Made by a program: the position numbers and the translations under genes. This document shows positions 7,912-16,731 of a stretch of 64,000 bases of DNA, piece after piece; positions within the stretch are counted from its first letter, which is position 1, and each line of letters opens with the position of its first letter. The notes under the pieces are model-generated. The model worked only from the letters and a program-made list of their open reading frames with translations. It did not search any database and had not been told where the DNA came from. This stretch comes from Motiliproteus sp. SC1-56 (GTDB lineage: Bacteria; Pseudomonadota; Gammaproteobacteria; Pseudomonadales; Balneatricaceae), in the NCBI RefSeq assembly GCF_017309075.1, contig NZ_JAEMGS010000010.1, forward strand, positions 1-64,000. Reading direction: 5' to 3'.

Positions 7912-9609
7912 ATGACAACAAACAATCCCGTTTCCCAAAAGGACAACCGCCTGGATCCCAGCCGCGTCATCAAGGCACCCACGGGTTCTGAAAAGACCTG
8001 TAAAAGCTGGCTCACCGAAGCCGCCATGCGCATGCTCATGAACAACCTGCACCCGGACGTCGCCGAGCGCCCCGAGGAGCTGGTGGTGTACGGCGGCATC
8101 GGCCGCGCCGCGCGCAACTGGGCCTGCTACGACAAGATCATCGAAGTGCTGCAGCGCCTGGAGGATGACGAATCCCTGCTGATCCAGTCCGGCAAGCCGG
8201 TGGGCGTATTCAAGACCCACGAAGACGCGCCGCGGGTTCTGATCGCCAACTCCAACCTGGTACCGCACTGGGCCACCTGGGAGCACTTCAACGAGCTGGA
8301 TAAGAAAGGCCTGATGATGTACGGCCAGATGACCGCCGGCTCCTGGGTTTACATCGGCTCCCAGGGCATTGTCCAGGGCACCTACGAAACCTTCGCGGCG
8401 ATGGCCAAGCAGCACTTCGGCGGCGATGCGTCCGGCAAGTGGGTACTGACCGGTGGTCTCGGTGGCATGGGTGGCGCCCAGCCCCTGGCCGCGACCATGG
8501 CCGGCTTCTCTTGTATCACCGTTGAGTGCGACGAAACCCGCATCGACTTCCGTCTGCGTACCCGCTACGTCGACAAGAAGGCCTACAGCCTGGACGAAGC
8601 CCTGGAAATGATCGAAGCGGCCAAGGCGGAAGGCAAGCCGGTTTCCGTGGGTCTGCTCGGCAACTGTGCCGACATCTTCCCCGAGATCGTTGAGCGCGGC
8701 ATCGTACCGGACGTGGTCACCGACCAGACCAGCGCCCACGACCCGCTGAACGGTTACCTGCCCAAGGGCTGGTCTCTTGAGCACGCGGCCGAGATGCGCA
8801 AAAAAGACGAAGCGGCCGTCATCGACGCAGCCAAAGAGTCCATGGCGATCCAGGTGCGCGCCATGCTGGAGCTGCAAAAGCGCGGTGCCGCTACCACCGA
8901 CTACGGCAACAACATCCGTCAGATGGCCAAGGAGAAAGGTGTCGAGAACGCCTTTGACTTCCCCGGCTTCGTACCGGCTTACATCCGTCCGCTGTTCTGC
9001 GAAGGGATCGGTCCGTTCCGCTGGGTAGCGCTCTCCGGCGATCCGGAAGATATCTACAAGACCGACCAGAAAGTTAAAGAGCTGATCCCCGACGATCCCC
9101 ACCTGCACAACTGGCTGGACATGGCGCGCGAGCGCATCGCCTTCCAGGGTCTGCCGGCGCGTATCTGCTGGGTAGGTCTGAAAGATCGCGCCCGTCTGGC
9201 ACTGGCCTTCAACGAAATGGTTAAAAATGGCGAGCTGAAAGCGCCGGTTGTTATCGGCCGTGACCACCTCGACTCCGGTTCCGTAACCAGCCCCAACCGC
9301 GAAACCGAAGCGATGAAAGACGGCAGTGATGCCATCTCCGACTGGTCACTGCTGAACGCGCTGCTGAACACCGCGGGCGGCGCCACCTGGGTCTCCCTGC
9401 ACCACGGTGGTGGCGTGGGCATGGGCTTCAGCCAGCACGCCGGTGTGGTCATCGTCGCCGACGGTACCGACGCCGCAGCCAAGCGCCTCGGCCGCGTGCT
9501 GCGTAACGACCCGGGCACCGGTGTCATGCGCCACGCCGATGCCGGTTACGACATCGCCATCAACTGCGCCAAAGAGCAGGGCCTCGACCTGCCGATGCTG
9601 AACGACTAG
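7912..9609 (+). CDS. hutU: urocanate hydratase
   Basis: A 565-residue NAD+-dependent urocanase that adds water to urocanate to give imidazolonepropionate. Recognisable segments are the N-terminal [12 protein letters not shown]-type region, [20 protein letters not shown], the glycine-rich [14 protein letters not shown] of the NAD-binding region, and the conserved [12 protein letters not shown] near residues 407-418. Length is standard. It lies 83 bp after hutG and 28 bp before hutH in the same operon. Confidence 0.97.
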   Translation: MTTNNPVSQKDNRLDPSRVIKAPTGSEKTCKSWLTEAAMRMLMNNLHPDVAERPEELVVYGGIGRAARNWACYDKIIEVLQRLEDDESLLIQSGKPVGVFKTHEDAPRVLIANSNLVPHWATWEHFNELDKKGLMMYGQMTAGSWVYIGSQGIVQGTYETFAAMAKQHFGGDASGKWVLTGGLGGMGGAQPLAATMAGFSCITVECDETRIDFRLRTRYVDKKAYSLDEALEMIEAAKAEGKPVSVGLLGNCADIFPEIVERGIVPDVVTDQTSAHDPLNGYLPKGWSLEHAAEMRKKDEAAVIDAAKESMAIQVRAMLELQKRGAATTDYGNNIRQMAKEKGVENAFDFPGFVPAYIRPLFCEGIGPFRWVALSGDPEDIYKTDQKVKELIPDDPHLHNWLDMARERIAFQGLPARICWVGLKDRARLALAFNEMVKNGELKAPVVIGRDHLDSGSVTSPNRETEAMKDGSDAISDWSLLNALLNTAGGATWVSLHHGGGVGMGFSQHAGVVIVADGTDAAAKRLGRVLRNDPGTGVMRHADAGYDIAINCAKEQGLDLPMLND

Positions 9610-9637
9610 CCGTCGCTGAACAACTACGGAAACTGTT

Positions 9638-11173
9638 ATGAACGAAATGATGATTCAACCCGGCCTGATGACCCTGGCCGACCTGCGCCGTGTCGTTAAA
9701 GAGCCGGTCACCCTGGCCCTGGATCCGGCCAGCCACGCCGCGATTGACGCGAGCGCCGCGGCGGTCACCCGCGTGATCGAAGAGAACCGCGTGGTCTACG
9801 GCATCAACACCGGTTTCGGGCTGCTGGCCAATACACGCATCGCCCCCGAAGACCTGGAGCTGCTCCAGCGCAGCATCGTGCTGTCCCACGCGGCCGGTAT
9901 CGGCGACATGATGTCGCCGGCCACCGTGCGCCTGATGATGACCCTGAAGATCAACTCCCTGGCCCGCGGTTTCTCCGGTATCCGCCTGAGCGTGATCGAG
10001 GCCCTGATCAAGCTGGTCAACGCCGAAGTGTTCCCCTGCGTGCCGCAAAAAGGCTCCGTGGGCGCCTCCGGCGACCTAGCGCCGCTGGCCCACATGAGCA
10101 CCGTGCTGCTGGGTGAAGGCGAAGTGCTGTACAAGGGCGAGCGCCTCTCCGGCGCCGAGGGCCTGAAGATCGCCGGCCTCGAGCCGATCACCCTGGCACC
10201 CAAGGAAGGTCTGGCGCTGCTGAACGGCACCCAGGCCTCCACCGCCTTTGCCCTGGAAGGGCTGTTCGCGGCGGAAGACCTGTTCGCCGCCGGCACCGTC
10301 GCCGGCGCTGCGTCTGTGGAAGCCGCCCTTGGCAGCCGTCGTCCGTTCGACGCCCGCATTCACGCCGTTCGCGGCCAGCAGGGCCAGATCGACGCCGCGG
10401 CGGCCTACCGCCACCTGCTTGGCGAAGCCTCGGAGGTGGGTAACTCCCACGAAGACTGCGAGAAGGTGCAGGACCCCTACTCCCTGCGCTGTCAGCCCCA
10501 GGTGATGGGCGCCTGCCTGCAGCAGATCCGTCAGGCGGCCGAAGTACTTCTGGTGGAAGCCAATGCGGTTTCCGACAACCCGCTGGTGTTCGCCGACGAC
10601 GATGACTTCATCTCCGGCGGTAACTTCCACGCCGAGCCCGTGGCGATGGCCGCCGACAACCTGGCGCTGGCCCTGTCCGAGATCGGCGCCCTGTCCGAGC
10701 GTCGCATGGCCCTGCTGATCGACTCCAACCTGAGCAAGCTGCCGCCCTTCCTGGTGAACAACGGCGGCGTCAACTCCGGCTTTATGATCGCCCAGGTGAC
10801 TTCCGCGGCGCTGGCGAGCGAGAACAAGACCCTCGCCCACCCGGCCTCGGTGGACAGCATGCCCACCTCCGCCAACCAGGAAGACCACGTCTCCATGGCC
10901 ACCTTTGCCGGTCGCCGTCTGCGGGACATGGCGGAAAACACCGCCGGCATCCTGGCGGTTGAGCTGCTGGCCGCTTGCCAGGGCCTTGACTTCCGCGCCC
11001 CGCTCAAGAGCTCCGCGCCGGTTGAAGAGGCCAAGGCGGCACTGCGCCAGCGGGTTGCCTTCTACGACAAGGATCGCTACTTCGCCCCCGATATCGAGGC
11101 GGCCAAGAACCTGATCCAGGAAGGCGGCTACAACGCGCTGATGCCCGCAGAGCTGCTTCCCAGCGTAGGCTAA
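9638..11173 (+). CDS. hutH: histidine ammonia-lyase
   Basis: A 511-residue lyase that deaminates L-histidine to urocanate, the first step of the pathway. The Ala143-Ser144-Gly145 triad in [14 protein letters not shown] forms the MIO electrophile by self-cyclisation. YGINTGFG near the N-terminus supplies the catalytic tyrosine, and NGTQAST, SDNPLVF and QEDHVSM are the other family blocks. It is the last gene of hutI-hutG-hutU-hutH and is followed by a long hairpin. Cytoplasmic homotetramer in the known family. Confidence 0.98.
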   Translation: MNEMMIQPGLMTLADLRRVVKEPVTLALDPASHAAIDASAAAVTRVIEENRVVYGINTGFGLLANTRIAPEDLELLQRSIVLSHAAGIGDMMSPATVRLMMTLKINSLARGFSGIRLSVIEALIKLVNAEVFPCVPQKGSVGASGDLAPLAHMSTVLLGEGEVLYKGERLSGAEGLKIAGLEPITLAPKEGLALLNGTQASTAFALEGLFAAEDLFAAGTVAGAASVEAALGSRRPFDARIHAVRGQQGQIDAAAAYRHLLGEASEVGNSHEDCEKVQDPYSLRCQPQVMGACLQQIRQAAEVLLVEANAVSDNPLVFADDDDFISGGNFHAEPVAMAADNLALALSEIGALSERRMALLIDSNLSKLPPFLVNNGGVNSGFMIAQVTSAALASENKTLAHPASVDSMPTSANQEDHVSMATFAGRRLRDMAENTAGILAVELLAACQGLDFRAPLKSSAPVEEAKAALRQRVAFYDKDRYFAPDIEAAKNLIQEGGYNALMPAELLPSVG

Positions 11174-11243
11174 GCCCCCTTCGCCACGGCTCTGCTCCAC
11201 CCTCGGGTGGCGGTGGCGCCGTGGCGATGCGCGGCACAAACCC

Positions 11244-11293
11244 TGACGGCCCGTCACCGGGAGGATTCCATCTTTCCCGGCGGCGGGCCGTCA
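11244..11293 (+). terminator. long hairpin after hutH, possible terminator
   Basis: TGACGGCCCG (11244-11253) pairs perfectly with CGGGCCGTCA (11284-11293), and CCGGGA pairs with TCCCGG inside it. There is no T-run on either strand, so intrinsic termination would be inefficient. It could mark the end of the hut transcript or protect its 3' end. Confidence 0.45.
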
Positions 11294-11323
11294 TCGTCTC
11301 TGGCCCAATACGAGGCCTCTAAT

Positions 11324-11617
11324 TCAAACGCCTTCCGTGAGAATCACATTGACCTCCGCGCAGGACTGGCGCAGCGCTTTCCAGGGGCGGTACGCCTCGG
11401 AGTGATACCAGGCTTTGAACTGCTCGGTGCTGGGAAACTCGTGAATGACGATCAGGTTGCTCGGCCACTCTCCCTCCAGCACGTCCCCCCGCCCCCCCTT
11501 TACCAGGAACCGACCGCCGTATGGCGCCAGCGTCGGAAGGTGGCCGGTGACGTACGCAGCAAACTTTTTCTCGTCGAGGATTCGCACGATGTTGACGATA
11601 CTGTAGGCTTTTTTCAT
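11324..11617 (-). CDS. DUF1330-family protein
   Basis: A 97-residue protein with the DUF1330 ferredoxin-like (dimeric alpha+beta barrel) pattern: YSIVNIVRILDEKKFAAYV at the start, FLVKGG near the middle, and the conserved LIVIHEFPSTEQFKAWYHSEAYRPWKALR block. The family has no established reaction, and some members resemble antibiotic-biosynthesis monooxygenase-type barrels. It lies 45 bp after a SYLF lipoprotein gene on the same strand; a shared transcript is possible but the link in function is unclear. Confidence 0.85.
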   Translation of the reverse strand: MKKAYSIVNIVRILDEKKFAAYVTGHLPTLAPYGGRFLVKGGRGDVLEGEWPSNLIVIHEFPSTEQFKAWYHSEAYRPWKALRQSCAEVNVILTEGV

Positions 11618-11661
11618 CGGTCACCCCGTGTCCGCTTGCGGGCTTTGATCAAGCGCGGTGA

Positions 11662-12234
11662 TCAAGGACGCTGACCGCCGGTCAAAGGGACGAAATCGAA
11701 CTTCTGCCCGCCCAGGGCCGCCTCCACCATCCACCCCCCGCGACTCAGGGTGAACACCGCCACGCCCTGGTGAAATGCGAGATCCAGGGACGCGCCCTGG
11801 GTGTCGGTCGCCAGGGAGACCTGCCCTCCCAACTCAAGCCCACCCGAGGTAAAACGCTGCAAGGCCTTGGCGTCCTTGAAGAAGATCACCTCCGAGAACG
11901 TCTGGGCACCCAGCGCCGCGCCGACGGTCACTTGCGTCAGGGTGGCGTAACCGATCAGCCGATGTCGAGCATATACCTCGCCTTCGCCAAAGGCGCCGCC
12001 GAGCACGAAAGCGCCCTTGGTCACCTGCGGGAACACCGCGTAACCATAGGCCTGCTGAAAGTAGGTGCGCAGGGCGGGAACCTGGGCCTGGAAGCGGGCC
12101 AAGGTTTGTCTCACTTCAGGGCCGGCACCGTCCCCCACGGCCGCCGGCGACGAGCCCTTGGAGGCGGGCGTCCAGCCGCCGCTGCAGGCACCGAGCAACA
12201 GTGCCACTCCGACGGTAAGAAGCTGTTTGACCAT
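11662..12234 (-). CDS. SYLF-domain (Ysc84-like) lipoprotein
   Basis: A 190-residue protein with a lipoprotein signal (VGVALLLGAC, lipobox LGAC, Cys17). The rest is a SYLF/Ysc84-type domain: YGYAVFPQVTKGAFVLGGAFGEGEVY, then LTQVTVGAALGAQTFSEVIFF and LDLAFHQGVAVFTLSRGG. In eukaryotes the domain binds phosphoinositides; in bacteria these are small envelope lipoproteins of unknown role. It lacks a +2 aspartate (Ser follows Cys), so outer-membrane sorting is expected. Confidence 0.85.
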   Translation of the reverse strand: MVKQLLTVGVALLLGACSGGWTPASKGSSPAAVGDGAGPEVRQTLARFQAQVPALRTYFQQAYGYAVFPQVTKGAFVLGGAFGEGEVYARHRLIGYATLTQVTVGAALGAQTFSEVIFFKDAKALQRFTSGGLELGGQVSLATDTQGASLDLAFHQGVAVFTLSRGGWMVEAALGGQKFDFVPLTGGQRP

Positions 12235-12312
12235 ACCGAACTCCGTTCCCTGGCTGCTCAGTATAGAAGCCCCGACACGCGCCCGGGCGCCCAGTTGAGC
12301 CCGGGAATAGGA

Positions 12313-14220
12313 TCAGAAGCCGGCGCTTGCCTGTTGCTGTGGTTCGCCAGGAAGGTCGATGTGAATGTGGGTGCCCTCGCCGACCCGGGAGTGAATCTGC
12401 ATCTCGCCATGCAGGCTGCTGACCAGCGAATCGCACAGCGAAAGTCCGAGCCCCGTGCCCTTACCCACGGGCTTGGTGGTGAAAAAGGCTTCACGTGCCT
12501 GGGCCAGCACCTCAGGAGGCATGCCGGTGCCATTATCGCTCACCGAGAGGCGAATGTTCTGTCCGACCTGGGCCGTCTTCACCTCGATTCGGGGGCTCTC
12601 TCCGGGGGCCTCGGTCACCGCATCCGCCGCGTTGGCCAGCAGATTCATCAATACCTGGACCAGCAGATCACCGACGGCGAAAACAGCCGGCAGTTGGCTG
12701 TCGAGGTTCAACTCCAGCTCAATGGCCTCGAACCGTTTGTCGTGGCGCATCAGCCGGCAGGTGCGCCCCACCAGGTTGTTGAGATCCAGCAACTGGGGCT
12801 CCCCCCCGTGGGGGTTGGCGAACTCGGATACGTCACGGGTGATGCTGATCACCCGCTGCACGTGCTCCTGCACCAGGCGCATGTGCTCACGAATTTCGTC
12901 GCTGCGCTGGGCGACTCCGGGACAGGGGTCGCAGAGCTGGTCAATCAGGCCGGAGATCGCCGCCACCGGGTTGCCGATTTCGTGGACGATGCCCGCCGCC
13001 AGGGTACCGATGGCGGCCATCTTCTCCTGGTGGAACGACTTCTGCCGCGCCTCGTTCAGCGCCCGCTCGGCTTTCACCTGCTCGGTGAGGTCGCGAATGG
13101 TGCCGATAAAGAGCAGCGTATCGCCGACAGAGGTTTCGGTGACGGCCAGTTCGATGGGAAACAGCGTGCCGTCGCGTCGCATCCCCTCGAGACGGCGTAG
13201 ATTGCCGATAATGCGCCGCTCGCCGGTATCCAGATAGTGGCGCAGGTATTCATCGTGGTGGTGGCCATGCTCGTCCGGCATCAGCATCCTGACGTTTTCA
13301 CCCAGCACCTCCTCGGCCGAGTAGCCGAACATCTCCTCGGCCGTGGGGTTGAATGAAGAGACGGTGCCCTGCCCATCGATAGTGATGATGCCGTTGAAGA
13401 CATTATCCATAATCGCGTGCAGGTAACGCTCCTTCCCCCTGAGGTCCTTCTCCGCCGCCCTGCGCTCTTCCACCTCCCGGGCCAGGCCCAGGGTGCGCTC
13501 TGTGACCCGGCTCTCGAGCTCCTTTTTTACCCTTTGCAGCTCGCGCAGGGAGGTGCGCAATGCACTGTGGTTTTTGCGCAGGTGGCCATCGGCGTAGCGC
13601 ACCACGGCGAAGAGCAAACCGTAGAGCAGCATCAGCACACCGATAATCCCGAGGCCGATCTGCCACAGGTTGCTCTTGGCCCGCTGTGCCATGGTGGAGA
13701 CGTCGGAGTAGATCGCCAGCACCGCATCCACGCCGCGCTCGTCGCCAAGGCCAAGGGGTACCAGGGTGTAGATCAGGTCGACGTCGGAAAGGCTGCCGTA
13801 GGGGGAGTCGAACCTCGGCGCGTGCTCCTGTTCACTGACCACCCAACCCGCCTTAACGCGCTGAATTTCCCCGACGCCAAAGCGCTCCGCAGCTGCATGG
13901 CCGGTACTGTAAAGAGGCTCCATCGAACCGTTATAGACCACCACCCGTACCACCGAGCGCCCCACGAGCTGTTCATGCAGCACCCGGTCAAAACGGCGCA
14001 CCTCGGATGTCTCGGCTCCGCCCGGCTCGCCGTCCACCAGCGCTTGCAGCGAATCGCGCAACGCGCCGCTGATCACCCCCGCGACCGCAAGGTTCTGGTC
14101 CTGCCCCTGTATCAGCAGATTTTTGTGCAGCATATATTGGGCGAAAAGCCCCAGCACGCCGGCGGCAATAACGACGATCACCAGGCTCGAGAGGGAGAAA
14201 AACCTCAGCAGTCTGAACAT
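12313..14220 (-). CDS. membrane PAS-domain sensor histidine kinase
   Basis: A 635-residue sensor kinase. TM1 is at about 8-30, a periplasmic sensor region runs to about 185, and TM2 is at about 187-209. A coiled coil (LRELQRVKKELESRVTERT…) leads into a PAS domain (about 270-385, FNGIITIDGQGTVSSFNPTAEEMFGYSAEEVLG). The HisKA box has phospho-acceptor His413 in AGIVHEIGNPVAA, and the HATPase_c domain has N (NLLANAADAV), G1 (DNGTGMP) and G2 (GKGTGLGLSL) boxes. The FixL/DctB-like architecture is intact. No response regulator gene is adjacent, so it is an orphan kinase whose signal and partner are unknown. Confidence 0.9.
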   Translation of the reverse strand: MFRLLRFFSLSSLVIVVIAAGVLGLFAQYMLHKNLLIQGQDQNLAVAGVISGALRDSLQALVDGEPGGAETSEVRRFDRVLHEQLVGRSVVRVVVYNGSMEPLYSTGHAAAERFGVGEIQRVKAGWVVSEQEHAPRFDSPYGSLSDVDLIYTLVPLGLGDERGVDAVLAIYSDVSTMAQRAKSNLWQIGLGIIGVLMLLYGLLFAVVRYADGHLRKNHSALRTSLRELQRVKKELESRVTERTLGLAREVEERRAAEKDLRGKERYLHAIMDNVFNGIITIDGQGTVSSFNPTAEEMFGYSAEEVLGENVRMLMPDEHGHHHDEYLRHYLDTGERRIIGNLRRLEGMRRDGTLFPIELAVTETSVGDTLLFIGTIRDLTEQVKAERALNEARQKSFHQEKMAAIGTLAAGIVHEIGNPVAAISGLIDQLCDPCPGVAQRSDEIREHMRLVQEHVQRVISITRDVSEFANPHGGEPQLLDLNNLVGRTCRLMRHDKRFEAIELELNLDSQLPAVFAVGDLLVQVLMNLLANAADAVTEAPGESPRIEVKTAQVGQNIRLSVSDNGTGMPPEVLAQAREAFFTTKPVGKGTGLGLSLCDSLVSSLHGEMQIHSRVGEGTHIHIDLPGEPQQQASAGF

Positions 14221-14333
14221 AAATCCGACCGATTTAATCGACTAATCTAGGTGCAGATTATCACTGGACACCCGCGCGATGCCAGCTTAGGAGCAGGTAA
14301 CGGTTTGAACTGTGGGAGATAAAGAAAGCTTAA

Positions 14334-14363
14334 ACGGAAGAGCCCGCAAGGACGGCCCTTCCG
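14334..14363 (-). terminator. hairpin terminator after the 14373-14771 gene
   Basis: ACGGAAG (14334-14340) pairs with CTTCCGT (14357-14363), extended by a short GCC/GGC segment. On the minus strand the stem is followed by a T-rich tract (TTAAGCTTTCTTTAT). It starts 10 bp past the stop codon of the gene at 14373. Confidence 0.55.
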
Positions 14364-14372
14364 TATCGAACC

Positions 14373-14771
14373 TCAGCCGTTGCGTTCGGCCAGGGTGGAG
14401 ATGCACCAGGAGGTAAATGCGGCCTTGTCCCGGGGATTGCGGCATTGCGCCGGATCGGGCGCCCCTTCAAGCAGGCGGTGGAGGATGATCTCGCCCTGGG
14501 CCTCGATCACCGCGTCCATCTCCTCTTCCGAAAGGGGAGCGACAAAATAGTCCACCTCGGCGGCATCCTGGGGCGCTTGATCCCGGTCGAACTCTTCGCG
14601 CGCGCCGACATTCTGGAACAGCGCCCCCTCGCGATATTCGATTCGCCACGTCTCTGCCTGCTGGCAGTAGCGAGGCCGGAACACCTCGACATTACGTCCA
14701 TGTAACTGAATTCCAACAATATTAGCGGCCCTTGATTGACGTGCATGGGCCAGCGCGGTCTCTAAGTCCAT
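14373..14771 (-). CDS. hypothetical protein, 132 aa
   Basis: A soluble, acidic 132-residue protein with no signal peptide or membrane segment. The start ATG at 14771 is preferred because GAGGGACAAGAA precedes it and the in-frame extension to 14858 has unlike composition (Cys and basic residues). Visible features are an N-terminal helix (METALAHARQ-type), a central beta-rich part (IVGIQLHGRNVEVFRP…WRIEYREGALFQNVG), and an acidic helical C-terminus (LSEEEMDAVIEAQGEIILHRLL). I do not recognise a family. It is monocistronic, followed by a hairpin. Confidence 0.7.
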   Translation of the reverse strand: MDLETALAHARQSRAANIVGIQLHGRNVEVFRPRYCQQAETWRIEYREGALFQNVGAREEFDRDQAPQDAAEVDYFVAPLSEEEMDAVIEAQGEIILHRLLEGAPDPAQCRNPRDKAAFTSWCISTLAERNG

Positions 14772-15048
14772 TTCTTGTCCCTCGCTTTGGTTGCGTGAAC
14801 GCTTGTTATTTTTAAGGCAATAAAATCTACCGCAGCGGTCCATAAATACCATGCACAATAAGTCTTAGGGCCCCTTCCACTCGGTGCTAAAACGGAGCAA
14901 CTAAACACTGCCCGCTGGGCAAATTGCAGCCGATCCGGGGTCTGCGCCAAGCGGTACGAGAATTCGACGCCCGACGATTCCTTTCATACCCTTAACGATG
15001 AACTATTAAAGCGCGTGATAAACAACCACACGTAAGGATGCACCGGCC

Positions 15049-16671
15049 ATGTTAAAAGCGCACTGCAATTTGACTGCACAGGGAGCAATTAGCGACACCC
15101 TCGATGAAGCGAACGGGCTGCCCCTCCCCTGTCAGCGCCTGCTCACGACCCTCGTACTCGCCCTGATGCTGACCGGGTGCGCCCTGCCCCCCATGCAGGA
15201 GCGTCAGGAGAGTCGCTCGTTTTCCCCGGTACAGACGCGCGAGACGACACTGGGCAACGCGATCATGCCCCTGGTGGAGCGCCACGACGGGCTGAGCGGC
15301 GTGCACTTGATGAACAACCCCTTCGATGCCTTCGTCGCGCGTGCACTGTTGGCACGCCATGCCGAGGCCTCCCTGGATGTGCAGTACTATATCTGGCAGC
15401 CCGACATCACCGGGACCCTGCTGCTGCAAGCACTGCACAAGGCAGCCGAACGCGGGGTCCGGGTACGTATGCTGCTGGACGACAACGGCATCAACGGGAT
15501 GGACGAGCTCCTGGCCGCCATGAACCTTCACCCCAACGTGGAAATTCGCTTGTTCAACCCCTTCGTGGTCAGAAGCCCCAAGTGGATTGGCTACCTGACC
15601 GATTTCGGGCGCCTCAACCATCGTATGCATAACAAGTCCTTTACCGCGGACAACCAGGCCACCATCATCGGCGGGCGCAACATCGCCGATGCCTATTTTG
15701 GCGCGGGAGAGGGCGCTATGTTTGCCGATCTTGACGCCCTGACCGTCGGCCCGGCTGCGAACCTGGTGTCCACCGACTTCGACCACTACTGGGCCAGCAG
15801 CTTTGCCTGGCCTGCCGCGCAGATTCTGCCTGAAGCGCCCGAAAATGCCGCCTCCTGGCTCCAGGACCGGTTTGAATTGAACCGCGACAGTGAGGCGGCC
15901 TCTGATTACGTGCGCGCCCTGGAGGAATCTACGCTCCTGCAGAAGCTGACCGCCAGAGAGCTGGAGTTCACCTGGGCCCCGGTTTCAATGGTGAGTGACG
16001 ACCCCAGCAAGGTCCTTGGGGAAGAGAGCCAGGAAGCGCTGATGAGCCAGCAACTGAAAGCGGCGCTGGACGATCCGCGCCAGCGGGTCACCCTGGTGTC
16101 CCCCTACTTCATTCCCCGGGACGCCGGCGTGGAGCTGTTCCGAAACCTGGAGGAGAAAGGGGTCGAGGTTCACATACTGACCAACTCCCTGGAAGCCAAC
16201 GATGTGGCCATGGTGCATGCTGGCTACTCCAAGTACCGCGATCCCCTGTTGGAGGCCGGCGTTCAACTCTACGAGATGCGGGGACTGGACGTGGTACGTA
16301 AAAAGGGGGGACGCTTCCAGGCCGGCTTGATGGGAAGCTCCGCTTCCAGCCTGCACGCCAAGACCTTCGCCGTGGACGGCAAGACCCTGTTTATCGGCTC
16401 GTTCAACTTTGACCCGCGTTCGGTCAATATCAACACCGAGCTGGGGTTTGTGATCGAGAGTCCGGCACTCGCTCAGCAGCTGGAGACGGCGTTTGCCGAA
16501 CGTATTCGCGAGAGTGCCTACGAACTGTTCCTGAACGATGAGGGCGAGCTGCGCTGGCGTGAATACAGTGCAGAGAACCCGATTGTCCACGAGAAGGAGC
16601 CAGGGACCGGCGCGATCAAACGGTCGATGGTGTTCTTCTTTTCCCTGTTGCCGATAGAAACGCTGCTGTAG
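15049..16671 (+). CDS. phospholipase D/cardiolipin synthase-like lipoprotein
   Basis: A 540-residue protein with two HKD motifs: HNKSFTAD (His194) followed by ATIIGGRNIADAYF, and HAKTFAVD (His436) followed by TLFIGSFNFDPRS. Both are complete, so catalysis of phosphodiester cleavage or transphosphatidylation is plausible. A hydrophobic stretch (LLTTLVLALMLTGC) with lipobox LTGC near residue 45 predicts lipid anchoring, although the n-region is unusually long. A start nearer the hydrophobic stretch is conceivable, but AAGGAT nine bases before ATG 15049 supports the longer form. Proteins of this type are often annotated as ClsC-like or PLD-family envelope proteins. Confidence 0.85.
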   Translation: MLKAHCNLTAQGAISDTLDEANGLPLPCQRLLTTLVLALMLTGCALPPMQERQESRSFSPVQTRETTLGNAIMPLVERHDGLSGVHLMNNPFDAFVARALLARHAEASLDVQYYIWQPDITGTLLLQALHKAAERGVRVRMLLDDNGINGMDELLAAMNLHPNVEIRLFNPFVVRSPKWIGYLTDFGRLNHRMHNKSFTADNQATIIGGRNIADAYFGAGEGAMFADLDALTVGPAANLVSTDFDHYWASSFAWPAAQILPEAPENAASWLQDRFELNRDSEAASDYVRALEESTLLQKLTARELEFTWAPVSMVSDDPSKVLGEESQEALMSQQLKAALDDPRQRVTLVSPYFIPRDAGVELFRNLEEKGVEVHILTNSLEANDVAMVHAGYSKYRDPLLEAGVQLYEMRGLDVVRKKGGRFQAGLMGSSASSLHAKTFAVDGKTLFIGSFNFDPRSVNINTELGFVIESPALAQQLETAFAERIRESAYELFLNDEGELRWREYSAENPIVHEKEPGTGAIKRSMVFFFSLLPIETLL

Positions 16672-16731
16672 AAGGCTCGCGCCTGCAGGCACCGCGCCCG
16701 CAGGCAAGGCGCCGTTTGGTTTTCACCCCGC

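Noticed and set aside
7588-9267. A 559-codon open frame antisense to hutG and hutU
   Set aside because: Spans the end of one real gene and most of another on the opposite strand; no start signal or domain.
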